Below, piece by piece: positions 13,446 through 25,575 of a DNA stretch of 64,000 nucleotides (position 1 is its first letter; every line of letters starts with the position of its first letter). Source of the DNA: Rhabdornis inornatus. Taxonomy: Eukaryota > Chordata > Aves > Passeriformes > Rhabdornithidae. The DNA lies in assembly GCA_013397075.1 (NCBI GenBank), contig VWZS01001993.1:48430-112429 (forward strand), written 5' to 3'. The notes beneath the pieces were generated by a model. It ran no database searches. It was given only the letters and a program-made list of their open reading frames with translations, and had not been told where the DNA came from. A program made the position numbers and the translations under genes.

Positions 13446-13545
13446 CAAAGGTTGGGAAAGACCCCAAGGATCATTAAATTAATTCTTTGGCCAAACACGC
13501 TGTGATCAACCAGACCAGAACACCGAGTGCCACATCCATCCTGGC
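13446..13545 (-). mobile_element. CR1-like LINE 3' fragment
   Basis: AAAGGTTGGGAAAGACCCCA, then GGATCATTAAATTAATTC, TTTGGCCAAACACGC, ATCAACCAGACCAGAACACC and GAGTGCCACATCCA match in order the reverse complement of a common avian CR1 3' region (GGTTGGAAAAGACC, GATCATTGAGTCC, GACCAGAGCAC, AGTGCCACGTCCA). It is a decayed, truncated copy, antisense to CLMP. Confidence 0.78.
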
Positions 13546-15744
13546 TGAGTCAGAACAGTCAATGTGACAAAAATTTGGAGTTAATATCCTTTTATTCTGA
13601 AAAGCTAAAATCAGTTTAAACTCCGGGCTAATCTCAGGCAAAGGCCAGACCATGGCTGTCCCATCTGTCAGCAAAACCCCTCCAGGTATGCACAGCACAG
13701 CAGCGATCCAGTGCCCCCTTCCCAGAAAATGAAATTCCTGGTGAATCTCTCGCTGTTTTGCTCTCTCTGTAAGGAATGGGAAGCAGCAGTAGAGAGAGGC
13801 TCCATCTGCACACACTGTGAGACCACCCAGCATCCATCGCCCTGCTCAGACACAGCAGGGCACAACTCCTACAATTTATCTCCCCAGGAGCTTTTCTGCT
13901 TCATCATCTCCCGGACTTGTTACTTTGTCTTCTGCTCCAAAGAGACACACAGTGTTCTGGGGAAAGATATTTGCATTTTGAAAGCATTTCCATTAATGGC
14001 TTTTCCTCCTTTTTAAATTTTTTTCCCTTTACTTTTTGAAGGTCACTCATAAATAATTCAGAGCTACATACTGAAAGAACATGCAAAGCTCAACTTTGGA
14101 CACGGACTGGAGCAGAAGGAGCGATTTCCATGAGCAGAGGATCACAGATCATCCGAGTGCTGTTCCCCACAGCATGGAAAGCTGTTCAAGCACAGCAGTA
14201 ATGCAGCACTGAGCACAAAAACACACACGAGGTGCTTCGGGGGATTCCGAGGTGCCCAGGAATCCTTGACCCTGTGACACAGGCACAGGGTGAGAGGCCA
14301 CCTTATCTAAATGCAGAGTTAGGAGCACTCAGTGACTCAGATTAAAGCTCAGGACTGTTTATGCTTTGTGAAATTCCTCCGGAGTGCTGGTGTGGGGTGG
14401 GAGATAAAAAACGGAGCCATAGACGAGTCATGAATAGACCAGATTAAAATAATTTGGTTTATCTCTCATTTTCCCAGCTCTATTGAGTGAAAATAGTTTA
14501 TTTTTTTTTTCCAATCTCTTAAGGCAGCATACAGAAATTAGCTGTAAACTCTGCTGGTTATCAAGCAAAGCAGCTTCCTCCAGAGCAATCAATACACAGG
14601 AGTTCTCCTGCATATGGAGCCAGGAAAATTCCAGATCACACCTCAGCTTTATACATCTGGTAAATCACAGGATAAATGTTTGATTTTATTCTTCCAAGGC
14701 AGCACTGGTGGGAGCTGCAGAGGGAAGAGCACTCCCTCCCAGGTGGGAATTTATAACTCCTTCCAAGTGGCTGCCTGGAGCTGCCATCAGGCCTGACCTG
14801 GTTTGAGCAGCAGCTAATGGGGGATTCCCCAGGGATTGGAGCCTCCCGTTCCCAACCCAAAGTTTGCAATCACAGCACAGCAACTGTCACCCTGCAGATC
14901 ATCTTCATCACATGCCCCAAGCCCTAAAAACTCGATCTCTCGTTTGCAGGGTTGATTAATTCCCTGAAATTCATTGCCATGACAAAAGGCACGAGCGCTG
15001 CCCAAGACAGATCTGTCAAGTGCGTGTGAGAAGCAGGAAATGAGTCACCCAAATCTGGGATCCACTTTGCTGCAGCATCTGTTCCTCGTCTGAGGGCAGG
15101 GCAGTGATACTGAGCATCATCTTCCACTCGGGATACGCGAGCGTGGATGCAGCACACACAGCTGGTAGCCCCGGAGGGGTGAGCCAAAGGGCCTGGCTGG
15201 TGAGCAGCCAGCTCCACGTGCACTGCAGCGACAGGAGAAGGAAAATCCTGCTCCCAGCTCCGTGTTCCTGGCAAAGGCACCGTGTTCTCAGCGGCTGTAC
15301 CAGCAGTGAGCCTCTCCAGCTGGCTGCAGTGTACAAACCGCATTTCTCCTCCACGCTGAACAATTTCCGTTCCTGACCTCTCTGTCCTTTCCCCTCCCCT
15401 CCACCTTTTAAAAATATTTTGCATTTTAAGTTGGTTGCGAAAAAATTCTTGAGTTTGGAGCTTTTCCAGGTTGGAGCCTTCACGTCCCTGTCAGCAGAAG
15501 CCTCTGAGTTAAGAGAAAGAAATTTGCAAAAATCTGACACCTGCCACTTTCCATTGAGCTTTGGGTGGAAAATGTCCCTGGCCTCTTCCATTTTTAATGT
15601 CAGAGCCAGCCTGGCGGAAAAGATTACCTCAGGTAAAGTCATTGGGAACAGGAGCTGCCTGCCAAACCCCTCCCTCCCCTGCTCCACACAGCTCCAGCTT
15701 TTCCAGGGATAATCCTCCTCGGGGGAGCTGCACACAGCCCCCAC
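13546..15744. other. Noncoding sequence, nothing recognised
   Basis: Single-copy-looking DNA. A 242-codon open frame on the minus strand at 15016-15744 shows no domain features, and similar-length frames overlap it on the same strand, so it is likely chance. CpG content rises slightly around 15120-15370. Confidence 0.58.
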
Positions 15745-16190
15745 AGCCAGGATTTCTGCTCCCAGGGGGTATTTGGGAGCCCAGGACCAATCCTGATGGG
15801 ATTCTCCTGTGCCCTCTGCAATTCCTTCTCAAGAGGAACCAGCTCCTGTCAGGAGCGGGAAGAGAACAGAAGATGATTTCTGCCTCTCCTGGGGTATTTG
15901 GGAGCCCAGGACCCAATCCTGATGGGATTCTCCCGCCCAGGAATGGGGCAGGGTGTCCTCTTTGAAATCCTTCACAGGAAAAAACAGCTCATTTCAAGGG
16001 AAGGGAAGGGAAGGGAAGGGAAGGGAAGGGAAGGGAAGGGAAGGGAAGATTTCTGCCTCTCCTGGTGTATTTGTGAGCCCAGGACCCAATCCTGATGGGA
16101 TTCTCCTCACCAGGAATGGGGCAGGATGTGCCCTCTCTGAAATTCCTTCCCAATAAAAAGCAGGGCCTTTCAGGAGCTGGAAGAGATGCC
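15745..16190. repeat. Three-unit tandem repeat (about 125-170 bp) with embedded G-rich tract
   Basis: Three units each start GATTTCTGC(T/C)(C/T)C and contain GTATTTGGGAGCCCAGGACC, CAATCCTGATGGGATTCTCC and a GAAATCCTTC/GAAATTCCTTCC block. Starts lie near 15750, 15877 and 16048. The middle unit carries the (GGGAA)n insertion just before its right end. Confidence 0.92.
15999..16048 (+). repeat. (GGGAA)n microsatellite, about 10 copies
   Basis: A perfect run of GGGAA pentamers. Four or more G3 runs spaced by two A satisfy the canonical G-quadruplex pattern many times over on the + strand. Confidence 0.97.
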
Positions 16191-19093
16191 AATCCAGGAA
16201 CCTTCACTTCACAGACATTTAACAGCTCTCAAATGCCCGTTTCAATCTTCAAGGGGAAAATCTCATTAGGAAAAAGTCTGGTTTGTTCCCGAATCTATAG
16301 GATTGTGTGTTTTAGCCCTCCCCAGCCTGGACTACCATAATAATAAATGAACAACATCCTCCTCTTCTACATATCAACAATTCCAGAGGGTTTCTTTGTG
16401 CTGCAAACTGGGGGGAAAAAAACATATAAGGATCTATTAGAGCTTCCTAGAGCCAGAAAATTGTTGGGTATATTCCACATTTGTACAGAGGCTGCTCAGC
16501 TTTAGGTTTAAATACATTTGGATTAGAAGTGAATCACATGAAAACACTTGGATTCCCTCCTTATTTCCCTGGAAAGACCAAAATCTCCAGCCCAGCAGAG
16601 GAGGCACAGCCTGAAGACCTGACAGGGCAGAATTCCTCCTCAAAAAGGAGCTGCAGAATCATCAAGGCTGTGCCACCAGCCTACAAGAAAAGCAGATGAT
16701 TCCAAATTAAAATAATGCTGCCTCGGAGGTGATGCATTTCTGATTAGGGCTGAATCCAAAGCCTGTAGGATGCCTAAATCTTGACAACAATCAGATCACT
16801 CAGACATGGAAACCTGGAATGAACAAGGAATTCTTGAAGGAAACTCAGTAACAGGATAATTGAAAAATGGTTCCCTCATTGCTTGTACAAGATAGAAGAG
16901 TTCTGGCATGACTAGAGCAAGATTTTTCCAGTTAGCACAGTAAATGAGGCTCATCTCCTAATTACTTTTTAAAAATCTTGATCCTTCTGAAAAAAACAGC
17001 ATTTGAGTTCTGCACAGCTCCCATCCCTGACAGCACATGGAAAATCCACCAGCTCGCTCTGCTTCCTTCCCTGCATGGGCTCATTGGGAATTCCTGCATT
17101 CATTCCTGCATTCCCTGGGTCCCTCCAGGACTCTCCAGCCTGGGCTGAGCTGCCTGGCAGGTCTGGGTGCCCTGACTCAGGCATGAAGAGCCCATGGAGA
17201 GGGTTCAGGGCAGGCCCACGCAGCTGAATGGACTCCTTTAGCACAACACAAATTCCCTTTTTTAATCCAGCCCTCAGAACAGTGCTGCAAGTGCCACTTG
17301 GAGCTGAATATTATAACTTGAATGTTCCAAAATAGAAGGAAATAAAAGCAAAAGAGATGTCGTTCTTTCCTCACTAATGTCACAAGATACTGATGCTCTT
17401 TATTTATTGATGGAGTGCTCTCACTCCAGTCTAGCAATCTCAACATCTTCATGAATATTTCTGTGCACAGGGGAAGGAGATCCTTCTGCTTCTTGCCTTT
17501 CTGCTGGGACCATGAAAAATTTGATTTCCTTTGAGATGCTGGGCTTTGTCATCTGGATACCAAGAAACAGAGCAAACTCATCTTGGTTATCTGCTCTGAC
17601 TAAACTCCTTGTAGTCCCCAGAAATCCAGGTTCAAGTGGCCTTGGAGAAATATTCATTTAATATTGATTAATTCACAGCATGGGAAAGGCTTTACCAAAT
17701 CCTTGAACCAGGAATGGTCACAGGAGGTGGAAGGAGGAGAGGAACAGAACAGGAACTCCTGAGGATGATTTATCAACCTTGTATTAATACAATTAATACA
17801 AAGATTAATACAATTCTTGTATTAAGAAGAAAAAAGAGGGAACTGGATTCCTTCAAAACATGAATGGCACTGGCTGGGTCAGTCCAACACACTGATCTGA
17901 AATGAAAATTCCAGCAGGAACCTGGCTCCAGTGCCTCAGAGAGGAGAAGAGAAATAGATGTGGTGTCAGAAGAGATGCTGCTGCTCGAGCAGAGCAGACA
18001 GGAGCCTGCCAGGGGCAGCTCCTGCCCCCTGAGAGGAAAGCTCCTGCTCCCACTGTTCCCATTAACCAGCTCCTGCCTCTGCAGGCTGCTCTGACACCCA
18101 AACAATCTGCTCAGAGCACAGAGAGGAGAGTGAGGGAAGAGATGAGACATTTCCTGCTGTGTCCCTGCCTTTTTATCCCGCTGCTGCAGCTCTTCTGGGG
18201 GACAGGGCTGAATTTACCCAGCCCTGAAACACGGGCAGGGCTGGAAGGGAAACCTCTAAGAGCATCACCCACACCACAGATCCCATGGCCCCACCCCCTG
18301 TGCTCATTCAAGATTTCCTCTCTCCTCTCCAGTGTCCCTTGGGTTTAAATGGCTTTGATTGGTGCGACTGGGACTGTCAGGAGAGGTTTAGCAAGCGAGC
18401 AGGAAGCTTCCCAAGTGTCCTTCAGCCACCCAGAGTCAGTGTCACAGCCCCAGTGACCACGACAGGAGCTGAAAGAGCAGGTCTGGGAGCCTTCACTCCT
18501 TCCACTTCACATTAAATTAGTAATACCCGTTAAATGATGATTTTAGATGGCATTATTTAAACATAACCTCGCAGGACATTTGCCTGGAGCGAGCTGCAGC
18601 ACAGGAGCTCAGGATGATGCAGCTCAGCTATGCATGAGTGTGCAAAGCTCTGCACGTGGAGCTGTGTCCAGACCCTGCAGGAGCTCCTGAAGCATATGGA
18701 CACTCAAATCCATTAAAAACCAGGCTGAAAATCAGATTTATAATGGATACAGCAATTTCTGTAACAGCCTGGAGGCTTCTCATTTGTGGCTACCTTCTTT
18801 AAATATCAAAAATCTGAGTTTCGCCTCATCAGGCACCCAAAAATCTCAAGGATTTAAGGAACTCTTAACAGAAATATCTCAGGTCACCTACACAGAGGTG
18901 TCCTCCTTTATTTATCAGTGCAACAGGACTCCAAAGCATGGTTTGCAGTAATTAAATAGAGCGGTTAGATTGGTGTTAATTGGTGTTAATTAAACACAGA
19001 GAGCAGAAGTGGAGTGAGCAGAGATGTGGGAAATCACAGAGACCAGCCCCACGGTGAAATGACCTGCTGGATCCTCCCCTCCCTTTCCCTAAG
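16191..19093. other. Noncoding sequence, nothing recognised
   Basis: No exon, RNA gene or repeat array. Near 18960 is a short direct repeat, TTGGTGTTAA twice, in AT-rich, homeodomain-site-like context; I do not assign a function. Confidence 0.6.
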
Positions 19094-19393
19094 GCTGAAT
19101 TAATGAGAAACTCAAGAGAAACAGCTGAATGAATGAGAAATAAAAGAGAAACAACTGAAGGAATGACAAATAGAAGAGAAACAACTGAATAAATGACAAA
19201 CAGAAGAGAAACAACTGAATAAATGAGAAAAGCAAGAGAAACAACTGAAGGAATGAGAAATAGAAGAAAAACAACTGAATAAATGAGAAAAGCAAGAGAA
19301 ACAACTGAATAAATGACAAATAGAAGAGAAACAAATGAATAAACGATAATTTCAAGACAAATAACTGAATAAATGAGAAATAAAAGAGAACCA
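19094..19393. repeat. 30-bp minisatellite, exactly 10 units
   Basis: Ten consecutive units of the form (A/G)CTGAATAAATGAGAAATA plus AAAGAGAAACA fill exactly 300 bp with no insertion or deletion. Substitutions are concentrated at a few positions (AAT/GAAG, GAG/GAC, TAG/AGC). Because 30 is a multiple of three, the minus strand stays open through the array and reads as a 10-residue hydrophobic repeat (like SFIQLFLFYL). I see no sign that this is expressed. Confidence 0.97.
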
Positions 19394-21140
19394 GAGTGGG
19401 GCTCAGGACATTGATAAGAAAATTCATGAAGCTCTCCCTTTCATTTCTCTTTCTTTAATGATACTTCTTTCCAAGGTCATAAAGAATATGTTCTAATATT
19501 AAGAGTATAATAATTTTCTAGCCAAAAACATTTCACGTTCTGTTCAGCAAAGCAAAGGATTTAGTTTTTCATAGGCAGCTGGCAAAAGTGTGTCCCACAA
19601 AGAGCATCCTGTGATGGAAGTGCTCAGGAATGTAAACTTCAGTCTGGTGTTTACCAGAGCAGAGTTTAGAAGGGAGAAGTTGGACAAAAATTACCTGAGA
19701 GCAACTCAGAAGCCACATTCTGGCTTGCAATTTTAGAGAATTATAATAATTTTGGTCATGAGAAGCTTTAAATTTACGTTTTAAGTATCAAAATATTTGT
19801 TTCATCCTGAAGAGAAAACTCAGAGTTCTCCTTGTACCTGCAATGCTTTCATTTGGAAAGGTTTAAACATTTGCTGTTAGGGTAAAAAAAAAAAAAATCT
19901 CCTTGGTTTTTCTGTAGATCAGATTTTATTAACCTTTGGTAAGGTGTTTTAATAAAGAAATTTCTATGGAGTGAAAATTCTGAGGATGAGCCTTCTTAAG
20001 TGTGCTGTACTTGAAGGCAGGGAAATATTCCAATATAAATTCAGCTGTGAGAAGTTTTGAAAGAGGTTCCACACTGATTGTTGCCACAGTGGGAAAGGAA
20101 TAGAGAAGAAAAAAGGGAAAGAGAAGCTGAGTGTCACAGAGCAGGTCGGTGACAGAGCCTGCAGGAAGGCTTGGGGACATCTCCCAGCCCCAGGTGCTGA
20201 GTTCCAGCCACTCCCAGCTCACAGAAAGAACCAAATGATGGCAAAAAGGGATTTCAGCAGCACAGCCCAAGAGCAGCATCTCTGTCTGCCCTCCTTTCTC
20301 CAGCAGAAAGCTGCACCGACCCAAAGAGGATCAGCTTTAATTATTCAATTATTAATTTAATTCACCATCTAGATTAAACTGTTCATGCTCAGAAATCACA
20401 AGAAAAACTCCTCAGCCACCCAAACCTCCTTGAGCTGAGGTTTAGGCTCAGGGACAACTTCTTCAATCCTTCTTCAGCATTGTTCTTTCTATTTTCCTCT
20501 ATTTTACTCTCAGTAAAATTCAGTTTATGCACTCAAATCCCTCCCCAGCATATAAAAACCACACTTGGAAAAAAGTAATTCCAGAGTGTTAAAAAAATCC
20601 AAGATTTTACCTTGCACTAAAAGAAACAAAAAAATTGTCTTTTTCAGAGCCATTGCTTCCACATAAATTCCTCTTCTTGGCCAGTTCATTCAGCTTTTCC
20701 TGCAACACTTTTTGTTATTATGACATAAAAATTCATGAATAAATTAATTTAAAAATTAAGGCCTTCAAGCTTACAAGCCATTAATTTTTTTGCCACTTGT
20801 CCCCTGACCCTCCCTGTTCAACCCCTTGAACCCCACACCTGCATTCCTTTGTACCCTCACATTTTTTCCTTGTAGCTGGAGCCTGAAACTTGAAGGAAAA
20901 GGGAAATTATTGTTTGCTTATGATGCCTTGGTGCATTTTTTAGACCAGTGGGTGATGTTTTCTTCTCAGGAGTGTTCTTAGAGCTTGGATTGTAAACAAA
21001 AGGTCTTGTATTGTAAAAATATTTAAAGATTTTATGGTGATAAAAATTAAACCTTGTAGGTTTTGACCTGCTTTGCTTTCTAGTAAAGATTTAATGTAAA
21101 TAGTTTGTGCTCAGTTCTTTATTTTTGAAGAATCAGCTTC
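19394..21140. other. Noncoding sequence, nothing recognised
   Basis: AT-rich DNA with short poly-A runs. A 131-codon minus-strand open frame at 19929-20324 has no recognised features. Confidence 0.6.
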
Positions 21141-21141
21141 A

Positions 21142-21186
21142 AAAGTTAGAAGATTGAAAGTTAGAAGATTAAAAGTTAGAAGGTTA
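21142..21186. repeat. 15-bp triplicate repeat
   Basis: AAAGTTAGAAGATTG, AAAGTTAGAAGATTA and AAAGTTAGAAGGTTA follow each other without gaps, differing at one or two positions. Confidence 0.95.
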
Positions 21187-23555
21187 AAAATATTCTTTCT
21201 TTGTATGAGGAACAATTTGCTTTGACTCGACTGAGTTACAGCCTCACAGAGGAAAATAAGACTATAAAAATTAATCAGGGTATTTTCCCCTCAAACAAAC
21301 AAAAATAAACCTTGGAGCTCCGAGGCTCTGAGCTGGAGCTTTAAAGATCTTTTTGTTGGTTTTTTTTCCCCTCAAATACATTTACTGACACTGTGAGTGC
21401 TGAGCCTCATTGAAGGGATATTTTCCTACTGATCCTAAATGACTGATTGTGCTTTTATCATCAATTATTGAAGCCTGGCTGAGAGAGGAGAGCTCCTTCA
21501 GCAACTCTTTACACAGCAGTGTCTGCCTCCCACAAAATACAAACCAGCCTTTCCTCCAGTGGCTGATTGTGAAAAGAAATCTGTGTGAAGGGTTTTATTT
21601 CTCCCCTAACATTTTTTGTTGTCTGTTTTGAGGTTTGTATCATTTGGGTTTTTTTTCTCTCTTGTATTCTTGGTGGTTTTTTTCAGTTGCAACCCCAAAA
21701 AGTGAGCAGAAAGGATTTTTGCTCAAGAGATTCAAAGTGATGAATGAATTGTGTTCCTTTAGTGACTTTATCAAGAAGCTGCTCAGATAATTTAAACTGA
21801 GTGAGATAAATTAATAAAGGGAATATTGGATAAGAGACAATAATGAATCAGCACCAGGGGGGAGAAATAGTGGGAGGTTTTGGGAGAAAATGCAGCTTTT
21901 TGGATATATTTTGGGTGATGGGGACTTTAAAACACCCCAAAGAAGAGAATGAGCAACTCTGCAGCACTGGGGGACAACTCAGGCTCAAAGAGGTGTTTCC
22001 TTGGAAGAGGAAGAACAAAGTGAAAGGAATAAATTGATCAACAAAAAAAAAAATCAGTTGGGATTAGAGAAAGAATCCCCACACTTGTTAGTTGGAGTAT
22101 AAATCCATGTTAAACAGTGCTGGCAGGCTCTGGGGATGTGAGACTTTTAAAGATTTAAGATTTAAGGGAGTGTGTTTTCTGCAAGGTTTGATCATACAAA
22201 TGACAAGGGGTTGAAACTCAGACAGCTCCACAAAAACTGCTCTGTGGCCCAGGAGGATTTCTGCAGATTTTTGTAGCCAGGTGTTTTAATCTGAGCTTAA
22301 AAGTTGGGGTCTGTCAACAGCAGTACAGGAACTCTGAAATACTGAAAAACTAATTTGGTTTATCACCGTTTTTTACAAATCTTTTTTGCTTTAATGCTTA
22401 TCACCAACATCAGCTTCTCTTCCCCTGCTCTCCCTGGGGTGAATTCCTGACCCATCTCCCAGGGAGCAGCAGGTGAGAGCTGTCACAAACCTCCTGCAAG
22501 GAATTCCCGCTCCTGGAAAAACACAGTGCTGCAGAGAGGAGCTTTTCCCCCGGAACAGAACCAGCAAACAGAGGATGTGTCTGTCCTGACAAATCCTGTC
22601 CTGAGGGCAAAACCTCTGTCCTGGTTTTGTCCTCGCTGCAACTGCTGCAGGAACCAAAAACCAGAGGGACAATCCCCAGAGCACGCCAAAGGAGGAGGAG
22701 ATGTGGAATGGGATGAAGAATGGGATGAGGAAGAGGAGATTTGCATGCACAGCCTCCCTTCCACCCTCAACCTTCCTCCCCCTGCACACCCCAGCCCCAT
22801 GGGGCAAATAAAACTTCATTTTAAATAAAATTTTAAAAGGTTAAACCTTATTTAATAATAAAGTTTTATTCGGGGGAGGCTGGGCAGGCAGTGCAGGGTG
22901 TTCAGCACTCCTCTCCTTCTCCCTGGGGAGGAATTGATTTATTAAATCCATCAGGATGTTGGGAATTCACATCTTCTGTCACACTTGTAATGCACAGAGA
23001 CAAGCTCGGTGCTGCCTGGCCCGCAGAGCAGGGGAGGCATTAAATGAATTTTTTTCCATTGATTCATGTCCTGCTCTGAGAATCAGGGTCCATTCGTTAA
23101 GGAAACCAGCAGCAGGTTTGGTCAAGTTTGGGGGGAAAAGTTGTGGAGGAATCTTGGGATTTGGTTATGTGGGATGGACAGAACTGCTCTGTGGGAACTG
23201 TGATATTCATCTAATCAAGGTTACACTTGGATAATCAGTCTGTATTAGATAAAAGTGCTGATTAAAACATTGTGTTAGAGAGAGAAAATCAGTTCTGGAG
23301 AGGAAGAGCCAAATGCTGCTCTAGTCTCCATCTGAGCTGGGAGAGGCAAATAAAACTTTGATGAAAATGGGTGCAGAAGGATGATTTTTATCCCTTTTAT
23401 TCTCTCTGGATCTATCCAAATCTAGGGTTTGATTTTGTCAGCAGTCTTTGTTGTCGTCCCATAAATACCTACAGAGCTCTGTCATGAGCACCAAAGGTAC
23501 CAAATTCCTTCAGAGCTTCCAGGAGTTGTTCATAAATATTTCTCTATTTCATAAA
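21187..23555. other. Noncoding sequence, nothing recognised
   Basis: No exon, array or mobile element recognised. A purine-biased patch (GGAGGAGGAGATG, GGGATGAAGAATGGGATGAG) lies at 22688-22742. Confidence 0.6.
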
Positions 23556-23642
23556 AAATAGAATATCCTGAGCTGAAGGTGCCCAAAAGAATCAGTGAGT
23601 CCAGCTCCTGGCTCTGCACAGGGCTTGTTTTCACTCCTGGAG
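23556..23642 (-). mobile_element. CR1-like LINE 3' fragment
   Basis: ATAGAATATCCTGAGCTGAA, GGTGCCCAAAAGAATCAGTG and AGTCCAGCTCCTGGCTCTGC then ACAGGGC closely parallel the reverse complement of a bird CR1 subfamily 3' end (ATAGAATATCCTGAG...GGGACCCACAAGGATCATCGAGTCCA...CTCCTGGCCCTGCACAGG). It is truncated and antisense to CLMP. Confidence 0.8.
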
Positions 23643-25404
23643 GGGCAGAGCAGCATTTTATCCCTGATTTTTTTGGGGAATGCATAGAGGAATTGTGTGT
23701 AGGGGTGGAGTTACACGGGGAAAGGAAAGAAAGCTGGGAAAACCAGAGTGTGATGTCCCAAACCACAGGCTGGCAGCCTTGCCCACAGTTTGCTGCTTTC
23801 CTCCAGGCTTTACAAACACTTTCATAACTGTTCTAAAGGGAAGAATTTTTGCTCTGTATTCCAAGGCACCGAGGTGGGTAAATCTGCTTTATTCCCCTTC
23901 TGCTGTGTGTGCTGGGAATTTCTTGGTGGGGTACCTGGGGTAATTTTAAAAACTTGCTCCCCTGCATGAGGGTGAAGATGAGGATGGGCTTTAGGGGTCT
24001 CTCTGTGTCCTTTTGGGAGGGAGTTAAACCTGAACCCCACAGCCACCAATTTCTGCTTGGTCGGGCTTTGCCCTCATCGGTGAAGCACAGCTACGATGTG
24101 AAATTAAATTAAATCCATTTTTAGGGGATTTCTTTCTCTCCTAAAAACGCAAAAAGGAAACCACGCAGCAGGCAGAGCAAGTGTTCCAGCAAGGCTGAAA
24201 TCTCCAATTTCCAGTGCAGGAAAGAGCCCAAAGCTAATGCATCCAGGGGAGTGTGTTTGTCCTCCTGAGGAGCTTTTTCCAAGAGTTTTCCTCCAATCCC
24301 TGACAGACGAATCTGATTTTTTTTTTCTCCATGCTGGATTTTTTTTTTTTCCTGCTTCCAAACTTAACTGCTTTGCCCCTGGAGAAACCCTTTTCTTTCT
24401 CTTTTAAATATCTGTATTCTTGCTGGAAATCAGCTCTACCTCACCCACATGACTGGTCTTCACTATTAATCCCAGCTGATGGCAGGGAGGGGCTCTAGTG
24501 GGAGGCAGCCATGTGGTGAACATTGAGCTCAGTGTTTTCCCCCTGCTTCTCTCCTCTCCAGACAGGCAAAATTGTTCCGTGCTGCCGTGATGTGAAGTCC
24601 TCTCCGTGCTGCCTCTGCCTTTTCTCCCCCAGAAACTCCCAGGGCCCCGAATTTGCAGCCTCAGAGATCCCCCCCAAAAAAGCTCAGCTGGCTCTGGATG
24701 GAAGATGGACCAGGGGATGAATAGCAGGAGGGAAGAAAGAGTGAAGTTGGTTATTTTTCTGGCACATGGATGCAATTACACTCGGTGCATTCCAGAGGCG
24801 TTCCTTTGAATCCTGTGCAGGTCTGCCTGCCGTCCTTGGGAGAGAGGAAGAAAAAGGGAGGAAAAGTCCCTCTTGCTGCGAGACGGAATGTCTGCATTTC
24901 CAGTCCTCTTCTTAGGTACGTTGGCTTTTTGGTATTGCTCGGTTTTTTATTTAATCCAACTTCCACAAGCCTGCTCTGTGTGCCTGAAATCCATTCCTGG
25001 TGAGTTGGAGAAAAACGGTTTGTAAGGAGGAAACTTTTATGGAAAACTGTAATTTCAGGGGTGCTTGAGTTCTGATCCCTTTCTGGTTGCTTTATGAGCA
25101 GGTTGACAGCCAGAGGTCCCTGATTATCCAGATTAATTTTTAAAAGTGGTGGTCAAACAGACTCATTTGGGAATGTGTGGTTCTTGTTTAAAGAGGGCAG
25201 CGCTTCTCCGGGATAAACGAGAGAGGGGCTTGGACCTCTTGGGCAAAACAAGGTGGATAAAATGTCTTTGTTTCAGGCAGAGTGTCAAATTAGTGTAACT
25301 GTGTTGAATTGTTGGGCACTCGGGTGTTCAGACCTTGAAAATAAAAAGGGGTTATTGTTTCCAATGGATGGCTAAGATTAGAAACAGATGTGTTGGAGTG
25401 CAGC
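23643..25404. other. Noncoding sequence, nothing recognised
   Basis: No exon or array seen; poly-T/poly-A runs near 24317-24350. Confidence 0.6.
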
Positions 25405-25575
25405 AGGGAGGAGTTGGGGGAGAAAAGGATGCGAGAAGGGGGAAAGGCAAGAAAGGGCTGAAAGGAGGGAAAGAAAGGAGAGAGAGGCTATTTGTGGAGG
25501 AGGAGAGGAGCAGAGAATGGAAACAGAGGAAGGAAAGGAGAGTGAAGGGAAGCTGAAGGGCTGTGGGGAAATGAG
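25405..25575 (+). repeat. Purine-rich (G/A) tract
   Basis: About 170 bases of mostly A and G made of GGGAGAAAAGG, GAAAGGAGGGAAAG and GGAGGAGAGGAG variants, with few pyrimidine breaks. It is not a clean tandem repeat. Such tracts can form triplex structures. Confidence 0.85.

Noticed and set aside
15016..15744. 242-codon minus-strand open frame
   Set aside because: No recognisable protein features, and other long frames overlap it on the same strand, which is typical of stop-poor GC-richer noncoding DNA.
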